DNA from: CAYWKS01 sp964458935
Lineage (GTDB): Bacteria; Planctomycetota; Phycisphaerae; Phycisphaerales; Zrk34
Direction: 5' to 3'
Length of the DNA stretch: 54,411 nucleotides
Assembly (NCBI GenBank): GCA_964458935.1
Contig: CAYWKS010000018.1
Coordinates: forward strand, 1-54,411
Part shown: piece by piece, positions 1 through 13,600 of the stretch
How positions within the stretch are numbered: position 1 is the stretch's first letter
Layout of the letters: each line of letters opens with the position of its first letter
Made by a program: the position numbers and the translations under genes
The notes under the pieces: model-generated
Databases searched by the model: none
What the model was told of the DNA's origin: nothing
The model's input: the letters and a program-made list of their open reading frames with translations, nothing else

Positions 1-330
1 GCCGGGGTTCAGGCGTATCTTGTGCACGCCGGCTTCCACGGCCTCGATCGCCCGCTGGAAATGGAAGTGCACGTCGGCCACAATCGGCACGCGCACCTGT
101 GGCAGGATTTCCTTGAGCGCCTCGGTGTCCTTGCGCTCGGGCACGGCGACGCGGACCACGTCGGCCCCGGCGGCGGCGAGCTTGTTGATCTCCGCCACGC
201 AGGTGTCGATCTCGTAGGTGTAGCCGGAGGTCATGGATTGGACGCTGACCGGCGCGTCGCCGCCGATCTTGACGATGCCGACGCGGTCGTCGCCGCAGGT
301 GACCTGTCGTGTGGGGCGTCGTTGGATCAT
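1..330 (-). CDS. ispG: 4-hydroxy-3-methylbut-2-enyl diphosphate synthase (IspG/GcpE), N-terminal part
   Basis: Partial gene. The first 110 codons are present and the rest lies beyond base 1. IspG is the iron-sulfur enzyme that reduces methylerythritol cyclodiphosphate to HMBDP in the non-mevalonate isoprenoid pathway. The visible part starts MIQRRPTRQV, then shows the typical N-terminal barrel blocks: IGGDAPVSVQSMT, a TCVAEI helix, GADVVRVAVPE, PIVADVHF and HKIRLNPG. The Cys ligands of the cluster are in the missing C-terminal part. The ATG at 330 was chosen; an in-frame GTG at 360 would add ten residues. It is transcribed away from the PilZ gene at 462. Identification is firm and the exact start is not. 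Confidence 0.93.
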   Translation of the reverse strand, partial: MIQRRPTRQVTCGDDRVGIVKIGGDAPVSVQSMTSGYTYEIDTCVAEINKLAAAGADVVRVAVPERKDTEALKEILPQVRVPIVADVHFHFQRAIEAVEAGVHKIRLNPG

Positions 331-380
331 GGTGGTGTTGATCCCTGTTTTCGTGCTCACCGAGGCGTTTGTTATGAGAC

Positions 381-406
381 GCGACGCGCCGTGAGTCGCG
401 CGTCGC
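381..406. promoter_or_regulatory. 9-bp perfect hairpin between divergent ispG and PilZ gene
   Basis: Bases 381-389 (GCGACGCGC) pair perfectly with 398-406 (GCGCGTCGC) across an 8-base loop. The element lies about 50-75 bases upstream of the ispG start in the 130-base divergent gap. It could be an operator or a leader stem of ispG mRNA. No T-run follows, so it is not an obvious terminator. Function is unknown. Confidence 0.3.
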
Positions 407-461
407 ACGCCGGGGCCATTTCCATCGGGCCATCTTAGCTTCCCGTCGCAATACAGGCCAA

Positions 462-1730
462 GTGACCCGCATAATCATCCGATACTCGTACGGGGTCATG
501 CGACACGGAGCCAGCGTCTTGGGGATTAAACACCCGCACGAGCCGTTCTATGACGCGTTGCGGCTGAGCGACAGCCAGCGGCAATCGCTGTTGGCGTTCC
601 TGAACAGCCGGCGGACGGCGATGCCCGGCCCGGGCCAGCGCGGCGACGAGCGCGTCGACTTCGCCGTGAAGGGGCTGATGATCCAGATGCGCCACCCCGG
701 CGGATCGAGCATCAACTACGTCGTCCGCCCGCGCAACCTCTCGGCGAGCGGCGTGGGATTCCTGCACGGTAGCTTCTGCTACACCGGCACGCCGGTCGAG
801 CTGTCCCTCCGATCGATCGACGGCGAACGGACCGCGATCTATGGGCACGTGGTCCGGTGCAACCACCTGCAGGGCCTGGTCCACGAGGTCGGCGTCAAGT
901 TCCAGGAGCCGATCGACCCCGACCGCTACATCCGGAGCTTCGTGAACAGCGCGGGCGGGGCCAGCCCCGCCAAGCGGCTGCCGCGCCTGCAGGGCCGCCT
1001 GCTCTACGTCGAGGACATCGTCGACGACCAGGAGCTGCTCAAGTTTCAGCTCAAGCCGATGGGCGTCGAGGTCGTGGCCCAGCCCGACCCGCGGGCGGTG
1101 GTCGAACACCTGGCGGAAGAGCGGTTCGACATGCTCATCATGGGCCTCTGGCTGCCGGGCGTCGATGGCGCGGCGTTGCTGGAAGAGATTCGTCAAAACC
1201 ATCCGTCCTTGCCGATCATGATCCTGACGGCCGACCACACCGACCCGAGCCTGACGCAGGCTCGCGAATCCGGAGCCAACGCAGTCATGACCAAGCCGTA
1301 CTGCCTTGAAGAGTTGTCGGATGTGCTGAGCGAGCACCTGTTGGCGGCGCCCGATCCCCAGGCCGACCCGCTGGTCAGCGACCACTGGCCGAATGTCCGC
1401 ATGCGTCCGCTGATCCTCAACTACCTGGAGCGGCTGGAGGAGCAGGTGGACCACCTGGCCGAGTTGATCCGCGAGTCGGACCAGCAGGCGGAGTTGGCCA
1501 AGCAGGCGGCGCGGATGCGCGGGTCGGCGGGGGGCTACGGGTACCCGCAGATCAGCGAAGCGGCCGCCCGGCTCCACGCCGCGGCGCTGGCCGACGAGGC
1601 CGACCCCGACGAGATGAGATCGCGATTCGTGGAGCTGACGCGGTTGTGCAGCGCCGCGTGCCAGTTGCGTCCGGCCCGGCCGAACCCCGTCCCGGGGACC
1701 GAGGCGCCGGCGGCCGATCCGCCCGCCTGA
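462..1730 (+). CDS. PilZ domain protein with degenerate receiver and Hpt-like domains
   Basis: This 422-residue protein has a PilZ-like beta domain (about residues 60-160, with NLSASGVGF as the D/NxSxxG-type motif), a response-regulator receiver fold (about 178-292) and a helical Hpt-like tail (about 310-400). PilZ domains usually bind cyclic di-GMP. The receiver keeps the early acidic pair (YVED), Thr256 (ILTAD) and Lys278 (MTKPY), but the phospho-acceptor Asp is Gly228 in the block LIMGLWLPGVDG. In the Hpt-like block RMRGSAGG the position normally holding the phospho-His is Ala350. So the protein has a phosphorelay layout with no acceptor residues, and probably works as a c-di-GMP-responsive scaffold (inference). 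Start: GTG 462; ATG 498 is an equally plausible alternative. It stands alone, divergent from ispG. Confidence 0.8.
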   Translation: MTRIIIRYSYGVMRHGASVLGIKHPHEPFYDALRLSDSQRQSLLAFLNSRRTAMPGPGQRGDERVDFAVKGLMIQMRHPGGSSINYVVRPRNLSASGVGFLHGSFCYTGTPVELSLRSIDGERTAIYGHVVRCNHLQGLVHEVGVKFQEPIDPDRYIRSFVNSAGGASPAKRLPRLQGRLLYVEDIVDDQELLKFQLKPMGVEVVAQPDPRAVVEHLAEERFDMLIMGLWLPGVDGAALLEEIRQNHPSLPIMILTADHTDPSLTQARESGANAVMTKPYCLEELSDVLSEHLLAAPDPQADPLVSDHWPNVRMRPLILNYLERLEEQVDHLAELIRESDQQAELAKQAARMRGSAGGYGYPQISEAAARLHAAALADEADPDEMRSRFVELTRLCSAACQLRPARPNPVPGTEAPAADPPA

Positions 1731-1750
1731 TCCGCCCCGCCCGCCCCGGG

Positions 1751-2614
1751 TCATCCATCGCGCGTGTGCAGCACGTACTGTTCGACCGCGTGGGCGACGC
1801 CGTCGGCGTCGTTCTCGGGGACGATCGCGTCGGCCGCCGCCCGCGCCGCGGGCCACGCGTTGCCCACCGCCACTCCCAAGCCGGCCCAGCGCAGCATCGT
1901 CACGTCGTTGGGCGCGTCGCCGATCGCCATGACCTGGTCCTGTCGCACGCCGTAGCTGGCGGCCACCCGCGCCAGCGCCGTCGCCTTGTTCGCCTCGCGG
2001 TGGCACACCTGCAGCAGGTGAGCGTCGGAGATCGCCATGCCCACCGTGTCGGTGAAGCGTCGCTCGACGGCCGCCCGGATCCGGATCATCCGGTCCGGCG
2101 GGGCGAGCAGCATCAGCTTCGTCACCGGCACGGTCAGGAACGCCTTCAGCGGGCCGATGAAGTCCGGCTTGAACTGGAGGCTCGTCTCCGTGGGCAGGGC
2201 CTCGTCGAAATGGTCCGTGTACCAGCGGTCGAGGATCTCGATGCTGACCATGCACCGGCGATCGACGCGGCGGGCGACCCCGATCACCCGCCGCGCGTGG
2301 GCGAGCGCGAGCGGCTGGTGGAAGACCGCCCGCGACCGCGCCGCTTCGTAGATCAGCGCCCCGTTGTAGTTGATCTGGAGCGTGTCCAGGCCGAGCACCT
2401 GGTGAATGGTCCGCAGGCTCCGCGGCGGGCGGGCGCTGGCGAGCACGACCTTGACCCCGGCGTCGGCGGCGGCGCGGATCGCCCCGGCCGTTCTTGTCGT
2501 TAACTGCTTGTCCGAGCGGAGCAGGGTCCCGTCCACATCCACGGCGATCAGCCGGATGTCCCGCTGGTCGGTCGCGCTGGGGTTGGGCCGGGCCGTGGTC
2601 ATCGGGGCCATCAT
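1751..2614 (-). CDS. Cof-type HAD-IIB family hydrolase
   Basis: This 287-residue protein belongs to the haloacid dehalogenase superfamily of the Cof/YbiV type, which are soluble Mg-dependent phosphatases acting on sugar phosphates and similar small molecules. Motif I is DVDGTLL (nucleophile and acid/base Asp), motif II is LASARPP, the motif III Lys is in EANKATAL and motif IV is GDAPNDVTML. A C2-type cap lies between motifs II and III. The length is normal for the group. Two starts are possible: ATG 2614, or the ATG four codons later. It faces away from carB. The substrate cannot be told from sequence. Confidence 0.87.
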   Translation of the reverse strand: MMAPMTTARPNPSATDQRDIRLIAVDVDGTLLRSDKQLTTRTAGAIRAAADAGVKVVLASARPPRSLRTIHQVLGLDTLQINYNGALIYEAARSRAVFHQPLALAHARRVIGVARRVDRRCMVSIEILDRWYTDHFDEALPTETSLQFKPDFIGPLKAFLTVPVTKLMLLAPPDRMIRIRAAVERRFTDTVGMAISDAHLLQVCHREANKATALARVAASYGVRQDQVMAIGDAPNDVTMLRWAGLGVAVGNAWPAARAAADAIVPENDADGVAHAVEQYVLHTRDG

Positions 2615-2757
2615 AAAGCTCCGGAGGCGGGTTGTCCGCCGTGGCGAGGCCCGCCATCATCCCCCGTCGGGGGTGTGTCGGCCCGCGCGGGTTGTCGCCC
2701 GACGGCTCTGGCCGTATTCTCACCACAATTTGACCCTGCACGGACCGCCGCCTGACT

Positions 2758-6246
<3,489 letters not shown>

Positions 6247-6286
6247 CGAGTGTCCCTTCGTTTCCAGCCGTTGGAGAATGACTGAC

Positions 6287-7642
6287 ATGCCCGAACGCAA
6301 GCGCTACGCGATCGTCGGCACCGGGGGCCGGGCCGCGATGTTCCGCAACGCCATCTGCGAGGCGTACGCCGACCACGCCGAACTCGTCGCCCTCTGCGAC
6401 ATCAGCGCGACCCGGATGGGCGTGCACAACGACGAGATCCGGGCGAGGTTCGGCCGCGAGCCCGTGCCGACCTACCACGCCGATGACTTCGATCGCATGA
6501 TCGCCGAGGCCAAGCCCGACGTCGTGATTGTCACGACCATGGATGCCAAGCACCACGAGTACATCGTCCGGGCGATGGACCACGGCTGCGACGCGATCAC
6601 GGAAAAGCCCATGACGACCGACGAGGTCAAGTGCAAGGCGATCTTCGACGCGATCGAGCGGACCGGCCGCCGTCTCCGCGTGACGTTCAACTACCGCTTC
6701 CAGCCGGGCTTCACCAAGATCCGCGAGCTGGTGCGCGATGGGGCGATCGGCAACCCGACCAGCGTGGTCTTCACGTGGATGCTCGACACCAGCCATGGCG
6801 CCGACTACTTCCGCCGCTGGCACCGCGAGAAGCTGTGCTCCGGCGGGCTGCTCGTGCACAAGGCGACGCACCACTTCGACCTGGTCAACTTCTGGATCAA
6901 CTCGCTGCCGCAGCGGGTCTTCGCGATGGGCGACCTGAAGTTCTACGGCGAGGCCAACGCGGCCCGGCGAGGCGAGCGGTACCCCTACGACCGCTACACC
7001 GACGAGCCGGCCGCCGAGAACGATCCGTTCGCCCTGAATCTCCACAAGCGCGAAGGCCTGCGCAAGCTCTACCTCGACGCCGAGGCCGACTCCGGCTACA
7101 TCCGCGACCGCAACGTCTTCGGTGGCGAGGACAAGTGGCCCATCACGACCGAGGACACCATGGCCGTGACCGCGCGGTACCGCAACGGCGTGATCCTCAG
7201 CTACAACCTGCTGGCCTACAGCCCGTGGGAGGGCGAGCGGGTGATCATCACCGGCGACCGGGGCCAGATCGAATACTTCAGTCGCGGCAAGGGCCACATC
7301 ATCTCCGGCCAGTCCGACGCCGAACTCGCCGCCGAGCAGAACCAGTACCAGGGCGAGAAGTACCTGCGGCTTCAGCCGATGTTCGGGCAGGTCCGGGACG
7401 TTGAGATCCCCAAGGCCTCGGGCGGGCACGGCGGCGGCGACCCGGTGCTGCTCGATCACGTCTTCCTGCCCGACCCGCCGAAGGACCCGTTTAACCGCGC
7501 CGCGTCGCACATCGACGGCGCCGCGTCGATCCTGCTCGGGGTCGCGGCCAACCGCGCGATCGAAACCGGTCAGCCGGTCGACGTCGATGACCTGTTCCCG
7601 ATCCCCGAGGTCGAAGGCGAAGCGGCCGCCGCGCGGCCCTGA
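6287..7642 (+). CDS. Gfo/Idh/MocA family oxidoreductase
   Basis: This 451-residue protein has an N-terminal Rossmann domain (YAIVGTGGRAAMF) and the family signature TEKPMTT, followed by the alpha/beta C-terminal domain with the catalytic-type His in HKATHHFDL. Members are cytoplasmic NAD(P)-dependent dehydrogenases of sugars, inositols or related compounds, and Planctomycetota carry many. Start: an ATG at 6278 lies one base after a GGAG, too close for it to act, while the ATG at 6287 has that GGAG ten bases upstream, so 6287 is preferred. It follows carB by 40 bases with no functional link visible. The substrate is unknown. A second, unrelated-looking member lies at 30872. Confidence 0.88.
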   Translation: MPERKRYAIVGTGGRAAMFRNAICEAYADHAELVALCDISATRMGVHNDEIRARFGREPVPTYHADDFDRMIAEAKPDVVIVTTMDAKHHEYIVRAMDHGCDAITEKPMTTDEVKCKAIFDAIERTGRRLRVTFNYRFQPGFTKIRELVRDGAIGNPTSVVFTWMLDTSHGADYFRRWHREKLCSGGLLVHKATHHFDLVNFWINSLPQRVFAMGDLKFYGEANAARRGERYPYDRYTDEPAAENDPFALNLHKREGLRKLYLDAEADSGYIRDRNVFGGEDKWPITTEDTMAVTARYRNGVILSYNLLAYSPWEGERVIITGDRGQIEYFSRGKGHIISGQSDAELAAEQNQYQGEKYLRLQPMFGQVRDVEIPKASGGHGGGDPVLLDHVFLPDPPKDPFNRAASHIDGAASILLGVAANRAIETGQPVDVDDLFPIPEVEGEAAAARP

Positions 7643-7660
7643 CCGGCGTGCCGGGGTCGC

Positions 7661-8191
7661 TCAGTTGTTGAACGCCCCGATCGTCAGCACCAGCCACACG
7701 ACGCAGCCCAGCGCGAACTTGGTCATCGTGCCCACGAAATGGCCGACCGCCGCGCCCCGGCCGGAGCGGAGGGCTTCGGCGTGCGGCCTGCCCGACGCCA
7801 TCTCCAACGCCGCGGCGCCCGCGAAGGCCCCGGCCACCGCGCCGATGACGGTCCCGACGAGCGGGAAGAAGCCGGTCCCCACGATCGCCCCGACGATGCC
7901 GCCGCCCAGCGCCCCGATCGCGCCCCAATGCGTGCCGCCCGATTTCCTCGACCCGCTCGCCCCGGCGATGAGCTCGATGACCTCGCCGACCGCCGCGACC
8001 CCGACGACCGCGACGATCGTCCACCAGTTGAAGGCCTCCCCACCGCTGATCCACATCAACAGCAGCGCCATGCCGATCATCAACCAGTTGCCCGGCAGTC
8101 CCGCGAGCGTGCAGAACAGCCAGGCGACATTGAGCAGGGCCATGATGGCCGCGTAGGCGTAGAGCATGGGGTCAAGGTTATCCTCGACCAC
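7661..8191 (-). CDS. DUF456 family membrane protein
   Basis: This 176-residue protein has about five hydrophobic segments. The first pair is followed by WWTIVAVVGVAAVGEVIELIAG, then come a basic cytosolic loop (GSRKSGGTHWG), Gly/Ala-rich membrane helices (GALGGGIVGAIVGT) and a final C-terminal helix. This pattern and the Glu-rich helix 3 match the DUF456 family of small inner-membrane proteins, whose function is unknown. The first residues (MVEDNLDP) may be untranslated, since an ATG at 8167 begins right at helix 1. It is on the same strand as, and 78 bases downstream of, the phosphodiesterase-like gene and may be its operon partner. Confidence 0.8.
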   Translation of the reverse strand: MVEDNLDPMLYAYAAIMALLNVAWLFCTLAGLPGNWLMIGMALLLMWISGGEAFNWWTIVAVVGVAAVGEVIELIAGASGSRKSGGTHWGAIGALGGGIVGAIVGTGFFPLVGTVIGAVAGAFAGAAALEMASGRPHAEALRSGRGAAVGHFVGTMTKFALGCVVWLVLTIGAFNN

Positions 8192-8269
8192 CGCCCGGGA
8201 AAAGCGAATGCGGGCATGCGCCGGCGGCCCGGTCGCGGCGCGCGGTGAAGGCCCGGCGCGCCGCGGCGC

Positions 8270-9646
8270 TCAAGCCCCCCGAATCGAACGCGACAGGAGC
8301 CCGGCGATGTCCGTCGCGGCCACGACGCTGGCCGAGTCTTCGTCGCCGAGCAGCACCGGCCAGTCGGCCGGGTCGTTGGGTCGCGTGCCGTGCGAGCCGT
8401 TGACCCGCTCGGGCTCGTCGGCGCGGATCGCCCGCCCGGGCCCCGCGGCGAACATCTCCAGCGGGTCGTACCCCGGCTTGCGGTGGATGTCGATCGTCCA
8501 GGCGTAATCGGGCGCCGCCGCCCCGTCGCTCCACCAGCGATACTCGAACCACGCGTCGGTCGCGGCGAGCGCGACGACGTTGCCGGCGCGCGGCGTGTGC
8601 AGGCCGATGGCCTGCCGCTGGGGCCCGGCGTGCATCGACGCCACCTCGCTGTGCTCGGCCAGCAGGGTCACAACGCGATCCTGCGCCGCCTCGTCCCGAC
8701 AGTAAACGTGCGCCACCTGGTGGTCGCACAGCGCGAAGGCGTCGCAGTGCGCATAATCGATCTCGCCGGTGTCGTCGAGCGCGAGCAGCCCGCTGTTGAC
8801 CAGCAACTGGTTGGGCGCGAGCGAGCGCTCGACGTCGGTCATGCCGTACTCGCTGACCAGGACGACCCGCCCGCCGTCGCGGACGGCTTGCTCGACGAGC
8901 GGGCTGAGCACTTCGAGCACCTCCGCGAGCGCGTCGACGTTGCGCGGGTCCGATGGGCCCAGCCTCTGGTTGTCATAGTCGAGGTGGGGGATGTAGGTCA
9001 GTTGCAGGGCGGGGCGATGGCTCTGCCAGACGTGCTGCGCAGCGGCGGCGATCCACGCCGATCCCTCGATCCCCGCGCCCGGTCCCCAGTAGCGATGCAG
9101 CGGAAAGCGGCCAAGCCGCTCGTCGAGCGCGGCCGCCAGCTCCGGCGGCGAGGTCCAGCAGGCGCTGATCGTGGACCCGTCGGCGGCGTGGACGGGCTTG
9201 GGCGTGACCACCACGTCCGCTGCCCCGATCGAGGACTGGAAGAACAGCAGGGCGACGGACGGTTGGTCGGGGTTGCGCCGCCGCTCGTCCGGCAAGGGCC
9301 AGACGCGCGCCGCCTGCAGCAGGTGGTTCGACTGCTCCCAGAAGCTCACGTTGCGGCGATACGCGGCGAAGGAGTCGAGATCGAGGTGCTGCAGCACGTC
9401 GGGGTTGCGGAACCCCGCGAAGCCGTTGGCGATCACGCCGTGCCGCTCCGGCAGCACCCCGGTGGTATAGGTCGCCTGGACGGGCATGGTGACGGCGGGG
9501 AGGACGGGCTCGACCACGGCGCTGCCGCGCTCGATCAGGGCGGCCAGCCACGCCGGGCGGCGCCCGGGCTCCAGGCGATCAAGCAACCGTCGCGACAACC
9601 CCGGCAAGTCCAGAACCAGCGTGCGCATCGGACTAATCTTCGTCAT
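8270..9646 (-). CDS. Alkaline phosphatase superfamily protein (type I phosphodiesterase/nucleotide pyrophosphatase-like)
   Basis: This 458-residue protein has the metal-binding and nucleophile blocks of the nucleotide pyrophosphatase/phosphodiesterase group. LDLPGLSRR gives the first Asp. VTMPVQATYTTGVLPERHGV carries the Thr nucleophile. IPHLDYDNQ and SEYGMTD (equivalent to SDHGM) give further ligands, and NGSHGTRPND supplies a late His. No signal peptide is seen, so it is likely cytoplasmic. It hydrolyses a phosphodiester or pyrophosphate by family; the substrate is unknown. Its first 14 bases overlap the end of the LysM gene upstream, suggesting co-transcription and translational coupling. 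Confidence 0.83.
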   Translation of the reverse strand: MTKISPMRTLVLDLPGLSRRLLDRLEPGRRPAWLAALIERGSAVVEPVLPAVTMPVQATYTTGVLPERHGVIANGFAGFRNPDVLQHLDLDSFAAYRRNVSFWEQSNHLLQAARVWPLPDERRRNPDQPSVALLFFQSSIGAADVVVTPKPVHAADGSTISACWTSPPELAAALDERLGRFPLHRYWGPGAGIEGSAWIAAAAQHVWQSHRPALQLTYIPHLDYDNQRLGPSDPRNVDALAEVLEVLSPLVEQAVRDGGRVVLVSEYGMTDVERSLAPNQLLVNSGLLALDDTGEIDYAHCDAFALCDHQVAHVYCRDEAAQDRVVTLLAEHSEVASMHAGPQRQAIGLHTPRAGNVVALAATDAWFEYRWWSDGAAAPDYAWTIDIHRKPGYDPLEMFAAGPGRAIRADEPERVNGSHGTRPNDPADWPVLLGDEDSASVVAATDIAGLLSRSIRGA

Positions 9647-10637
9647 CGGGAAGCGGGGGGACCAGCAATTCGTCGCCGGGGTGCAGGTCGGTCGGGCTGG
9701 ACATCCGGGACTTGTTGGCGGTGTAGATCAGTCGCCACTTGGTGCCGTCCTTGTACTCGCGGACGGCGATGTCCCAGAGCGAATCATCCTCGCGGACGGT
9801 GACCGTGCGCATGTCCGGGCTGAGGCCCAGCCCCAGTGGATCGGCATCGGTGCGTTCGGCGACGGGGCCGCGCTCGGGCTCGGGCTTGGGGATGATGAGC
9901 CGCTGGCCGGGCTGGAGCGTGGCGTTGTCGGGCAGGCCGTTCGCCCGTGCGATCAGGCGCCACTGGCTGCCGGCGCCGAGCTGGGACCGGGCGATCTTCC
10001 ACAGGCTGTCGTCCTGCTGGACGGTGTAGGTGGTCTCGTCGCGTGCGGGCCCGGCGTCGCCGGTCGGCGGGCGGGTGTTGTCGATGGCCGGTCGCGGCGG
10101 TGTCCGCGGTGTCCGCATCCGCATGACCTCCGGCCGCATCGCGCGCGGGGCCGGTCGATTGGGCTCGCTCGCAGGCCGACGCACACGCTCGCCGGCGCCG
10201 TTGGCATCCGCGGCCGCATCGCCGGCGGGCGCGTCGGCCCGCGTTCGGGGCGACCTGTTCGGCGATAGCGACCCATACGTATTCAGCTGCAGGGGATCGG
10301 TCCGCGCCGGTGAGGGGCTCGGCGTCAGGGCCGGGTCATTCGGCGGCGGGGCCTGCGCGGGGTACGGCGGCGCGGTCGACCGGGGCGGGGCGGGCCGCTG
10401 CGGCTGTCGTGCCGGCGGTGTGGCGGTCGGTTCGCTGGGGGCCTGGTCCGGGGGCGTGGGGTCGGGCAGCGTCGTCGGCGCCGACATCATGTCCGACTCG
10501 GCGTCATCCTGACCGGTGACCACCAGGTAATACCCGGCCACGCAGCAACCCAGCACGACCAACGCGCTCAACGCGACTTTCTGTCCGGTGGACATGGCAG
10601 CGAATCCTTTCGCCGGACTCCGCCTCCGACGCGCCAT
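9633..10637 (-). CDS. Membrane-anchored protein with two LysM domains
   Basis: This 334-residue protein begins with a basic N-terminus (MARRRRSPAKGF), one transmembrane segment (about residues 20-42) and a long Pro/Ala/Arg-rich linker. Two LysM modules follow. The first is TYTVQQDDSLWKIARSQLG to LQPGQRLIIP (about 205-260) and the second is TVTVREDDSLWDIAVREYK to LHPGDELLVP (about 275-330). LysM modules bind GlcNAc-containing polymers such as peptidoglycan, so the protein probably tethers the inner membrane to the wall. A second start at 10595 (MSTGQK) would trim the basic tail. It lies directly downstream of secDF on the same strand, which suits an envelope role. Confidence 0.88.
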   Translation of the reverse strand: MARRRRSPAKGFAAMSTGQKVALSALVVLGCCVAGYYLVVTGQDDAESDMMSAPTTLPDPTPPDQAPSEPTATPPARQPQRPAPPRSTAPPYPAQAPPPNDPALTPSPSPARTDPLQLNTYGSLSPNRSPRTRADAPAGDAAADANGAGERVRRPASEPNRPAPRAMRPEVMRMRTPRTPPRPAIDNTRPPTGDAGPARDETTYTVQQDDSLWKIARSQLGAGSQWRLIARANGLPDNATLQPGQRLIIPKPEPERGPVAERTDADPLGLGLSPDMRTVTVREDDSLWDIAVREYKDGTKWRLIYTANKSRMSSPTDLHPGDELLVPPLPDDED

Positions 10638-10677
10638 TGTACTGCGCGGCGGCGGTCCGTGCCGCCCGCCGCGCCGC

Positions 10678-13600
10678 TCACACGCCGGCCGGCGCCGCCT
10701 CGGCGCTCGCGGCGGGCTGGGTCGCCTCGCTCGACGTCGGCTCGGCTTGGGCGCTCGGCCCGGCGCCCAGCCCGACCAGCGGCGCCGCGATCGCCACCGA
10801 CGAGTACGAACCGACGAGCACGCCGACGATCAGCGCGAACGCGAAACCGCGGATGCCCTCGCCGCCGTAGACGTACAGCACGCCCACCGCCAGCAGCGTG
10901 GTGAGCGACGTGAGCACGGTGCGGCTGATCGTCTGGTTGATCGAACGATCGATGACGCTCGCGGTGGCGTACGCCAGCTTGCCCCGGTTCTCGCGGATGC
11001 GGTCGAACAGCACGATCGTGTCGTTCAGCGAGTAGCCCACGATGGTCAGCAGCGCCGCGATCAGCCCGAGGTTGAGCTTGAACTCGCCCAGCAGCAACGC
11101 CTCGCCGATCGCCTGGTCGTAGAGGAAGTGCGTGGCGGCGACCAGCCCCAGCGCCACGATCACGTCGTGCACGATGGCGGTGATGGCGGCCATGCCGTAC
11201 CGCAGCGATCCGAACCGCAACCAGATGTAGGCCACGATCGCGAGGAAGCTGAGCACCAGCGCGACGATCGCCTTGTCCCGCAGGGTCTGCGCGACGGTGG
11301 GGGTGAAGTTGCTGACCTTGCTCAGCGACGTGTCGCGGGTCAGCGCCTCGCGCACCAGGGTCCATTCCGCCCGCGCCATCTGGTCCCAGGCGCCGGGGTC
11401 GGTGAAGTAGCTGATCTTGGGGTCCTTCACGACGATCGCCACCGACCGGTAGCGGGCGACGTCGCCGGGCACGTTGTCCAGGCCGAGCACCGTCCACTCG
11501 CGGAACGACATCTTCTCGAAGTCGGGCTGCAGCCGCATGGCGCGGAGCCGCTCCTCGATGTTGCCGAGCGTGGCGCCGGGGTCGATGCCGGTGACGACCA
11601 TCGCCGCGCCCCCGCGGTAGGTGCTGACGTCGTGGCCGGCGTCGCGGCCGATGACTTCGCCGAGGGTGGGCTGGTCGATCGGGTAGACCGGGGCGGCGGC
11701 GACTTCCTCGACGTCCTCGGCGTCGAAGTTGAGTCGGCTCTGCACGTCGAGCACGTCAGCGAACTCCCGCTTGACCGCCGAGGAGACGACCTGCTGGTCC
11801 TCGACGGTGCTGACCATCGAGAACGCGTTGTAGCGATTCGGGCCCGACGCGCCGGGCGGGTTGTTGGGGTCGCCGACGCTGACCACCGTCGCGTCCTTCA
11901 GCCGCGCCAGGTCCGTCGCCTCGGCAATGTCGGCCCGGAGGGCGTCGGCGTCGGCGGTGCGGCCCGCCGCTTCGAGCTTCCGGGTCTGCTGTTGGAGCAG
12001 CTCCTCGCGGCGGTCGTCGACCATCGCCCGCAGCCAGCGGGCGATCTCCGCCCGCTCGCCGCTCAGGCCGGCCGGGCCCGCGGTGTACAGCGCGGCGATC
12101 TGCGTCCGCCGCTCGCGCGCCTCGTCGAGGGTCATGGTCTTGCCGTCGGCGAGCTCGAACGCCACCTCCGTGCCCCCGCGGAACTCGATGTCCAGCATGT
12201 TCGCCCCGCGCTCGACCACGAGCACCAGGCTCACCGCGATCGCCACCAGGCTCACGCCGAAGAACAGCGGCTTCTTGCTCATCCACCGGAAGTTGGGCGT
12301 GAGCAGCTTGTCGATTGCGGGCACGACGGTGGGGGTCTGGTTCATGATCCCGCCCAGCCCGAAGAGGTGGGCCCAGGTCTTGAAGATCGCGCGGGTCATG
12401 AACAGCGACGTGATCAGCGTGGCGACGATGCCGATGCCCAGCGTGACCGCGAACCCGCGGACCTCGACGGTCGCGGTCTGGTAGAGGATCACGCAGACGA
12501 TGAGGTTGGTGATGTTGGAGTCGACGATGGAGCTGAGCGCGCGCTGGTAGCCCAGCCGCGTGGCCGTCTGCGAATCGGCGCCGCGGATCAACTCCTCGCG
12601 GATGCGTTCGAAGATCAGCACGTTGGCGTCGACGCACATGCCGATGGTGAGCACGATGCCCGCGATGCCCGGGAGGGTGAACGACGCCCCGCCGGTGAAG
12701 AACGGCGTGGCCATGATGCCGAGGATGATCAGGATGTTCGCCACGAGCGCGAACCCGGCGACGGCGCCGCTGAACAGGTAGTAGATCATCATGAACACGC
12801 CGACGACCACCAGCGCCAGCACCGCGGACTGCAACCCGCGGCGGAGATTGTCCTCGCCGAGGCTCGGCCCGACCGTGCGGACGGCGATGGGCTCGGGGCT
12901 CACCTTGGCCAGCAGCGTCCCCGCGCCCAGCGTGCGGATCAGGTAGTCCTGCTCCCGGGGGCTGAAGCCGTTCTGCCCGCCGGTGATGATGAATCGCTCG
13001 GCGAACGGCGTGTTGATGGTCGGGGCGCTCAGCAGGGACCCGTCGAGCACCATGGCCATGTGTCGGCCCTGGTAGCTGCGGGTCAGGCGGCTCATGAGCC
13101 GCCCGCCGGCGCTGTTGAGGTCCACGCCCACCGCCGGGAAGAAGGTCTGCGGCTCGGGCTGCGGCGACACGTTCTGGATTTTCCAGCCGTCCTGGCTCGG
13201 GCGGGTCGTGATGGACTTGTCCGGCGTGTCCCAGCAGAGCATGTAGATGTCTTCGCCGAACCGGGCGGCGATGTAACCGCCCGTGCCGGTCTGCGGGTCG
13301 CGGAAGTTCTGCAGGAAGTACTGGGCGGTGTTCTCGCGCGCGGCCCGCACGGCGGCGGCGGTCTTCGCGAACATCGACAGGTCGTCGACCTCGACCCAGA
13401 CGTAAGGCGACCCGGCGAACGACGCCGGACCGCGCTCCCGCAACTGCTCGCGGAGGTCGTCGAGGTCGCCGACGTTGTCCTCGGGCTCGACGGTCAGGCG
13501 GAACTCCAGCACGCCCGCGCCCCGCATCAGCCGCTTCAGGTCCTCCGGGTCGTCGAGCGGGCCCTTCTCCGCTTCATAGGCGCGATACGCCTCGACGTAG

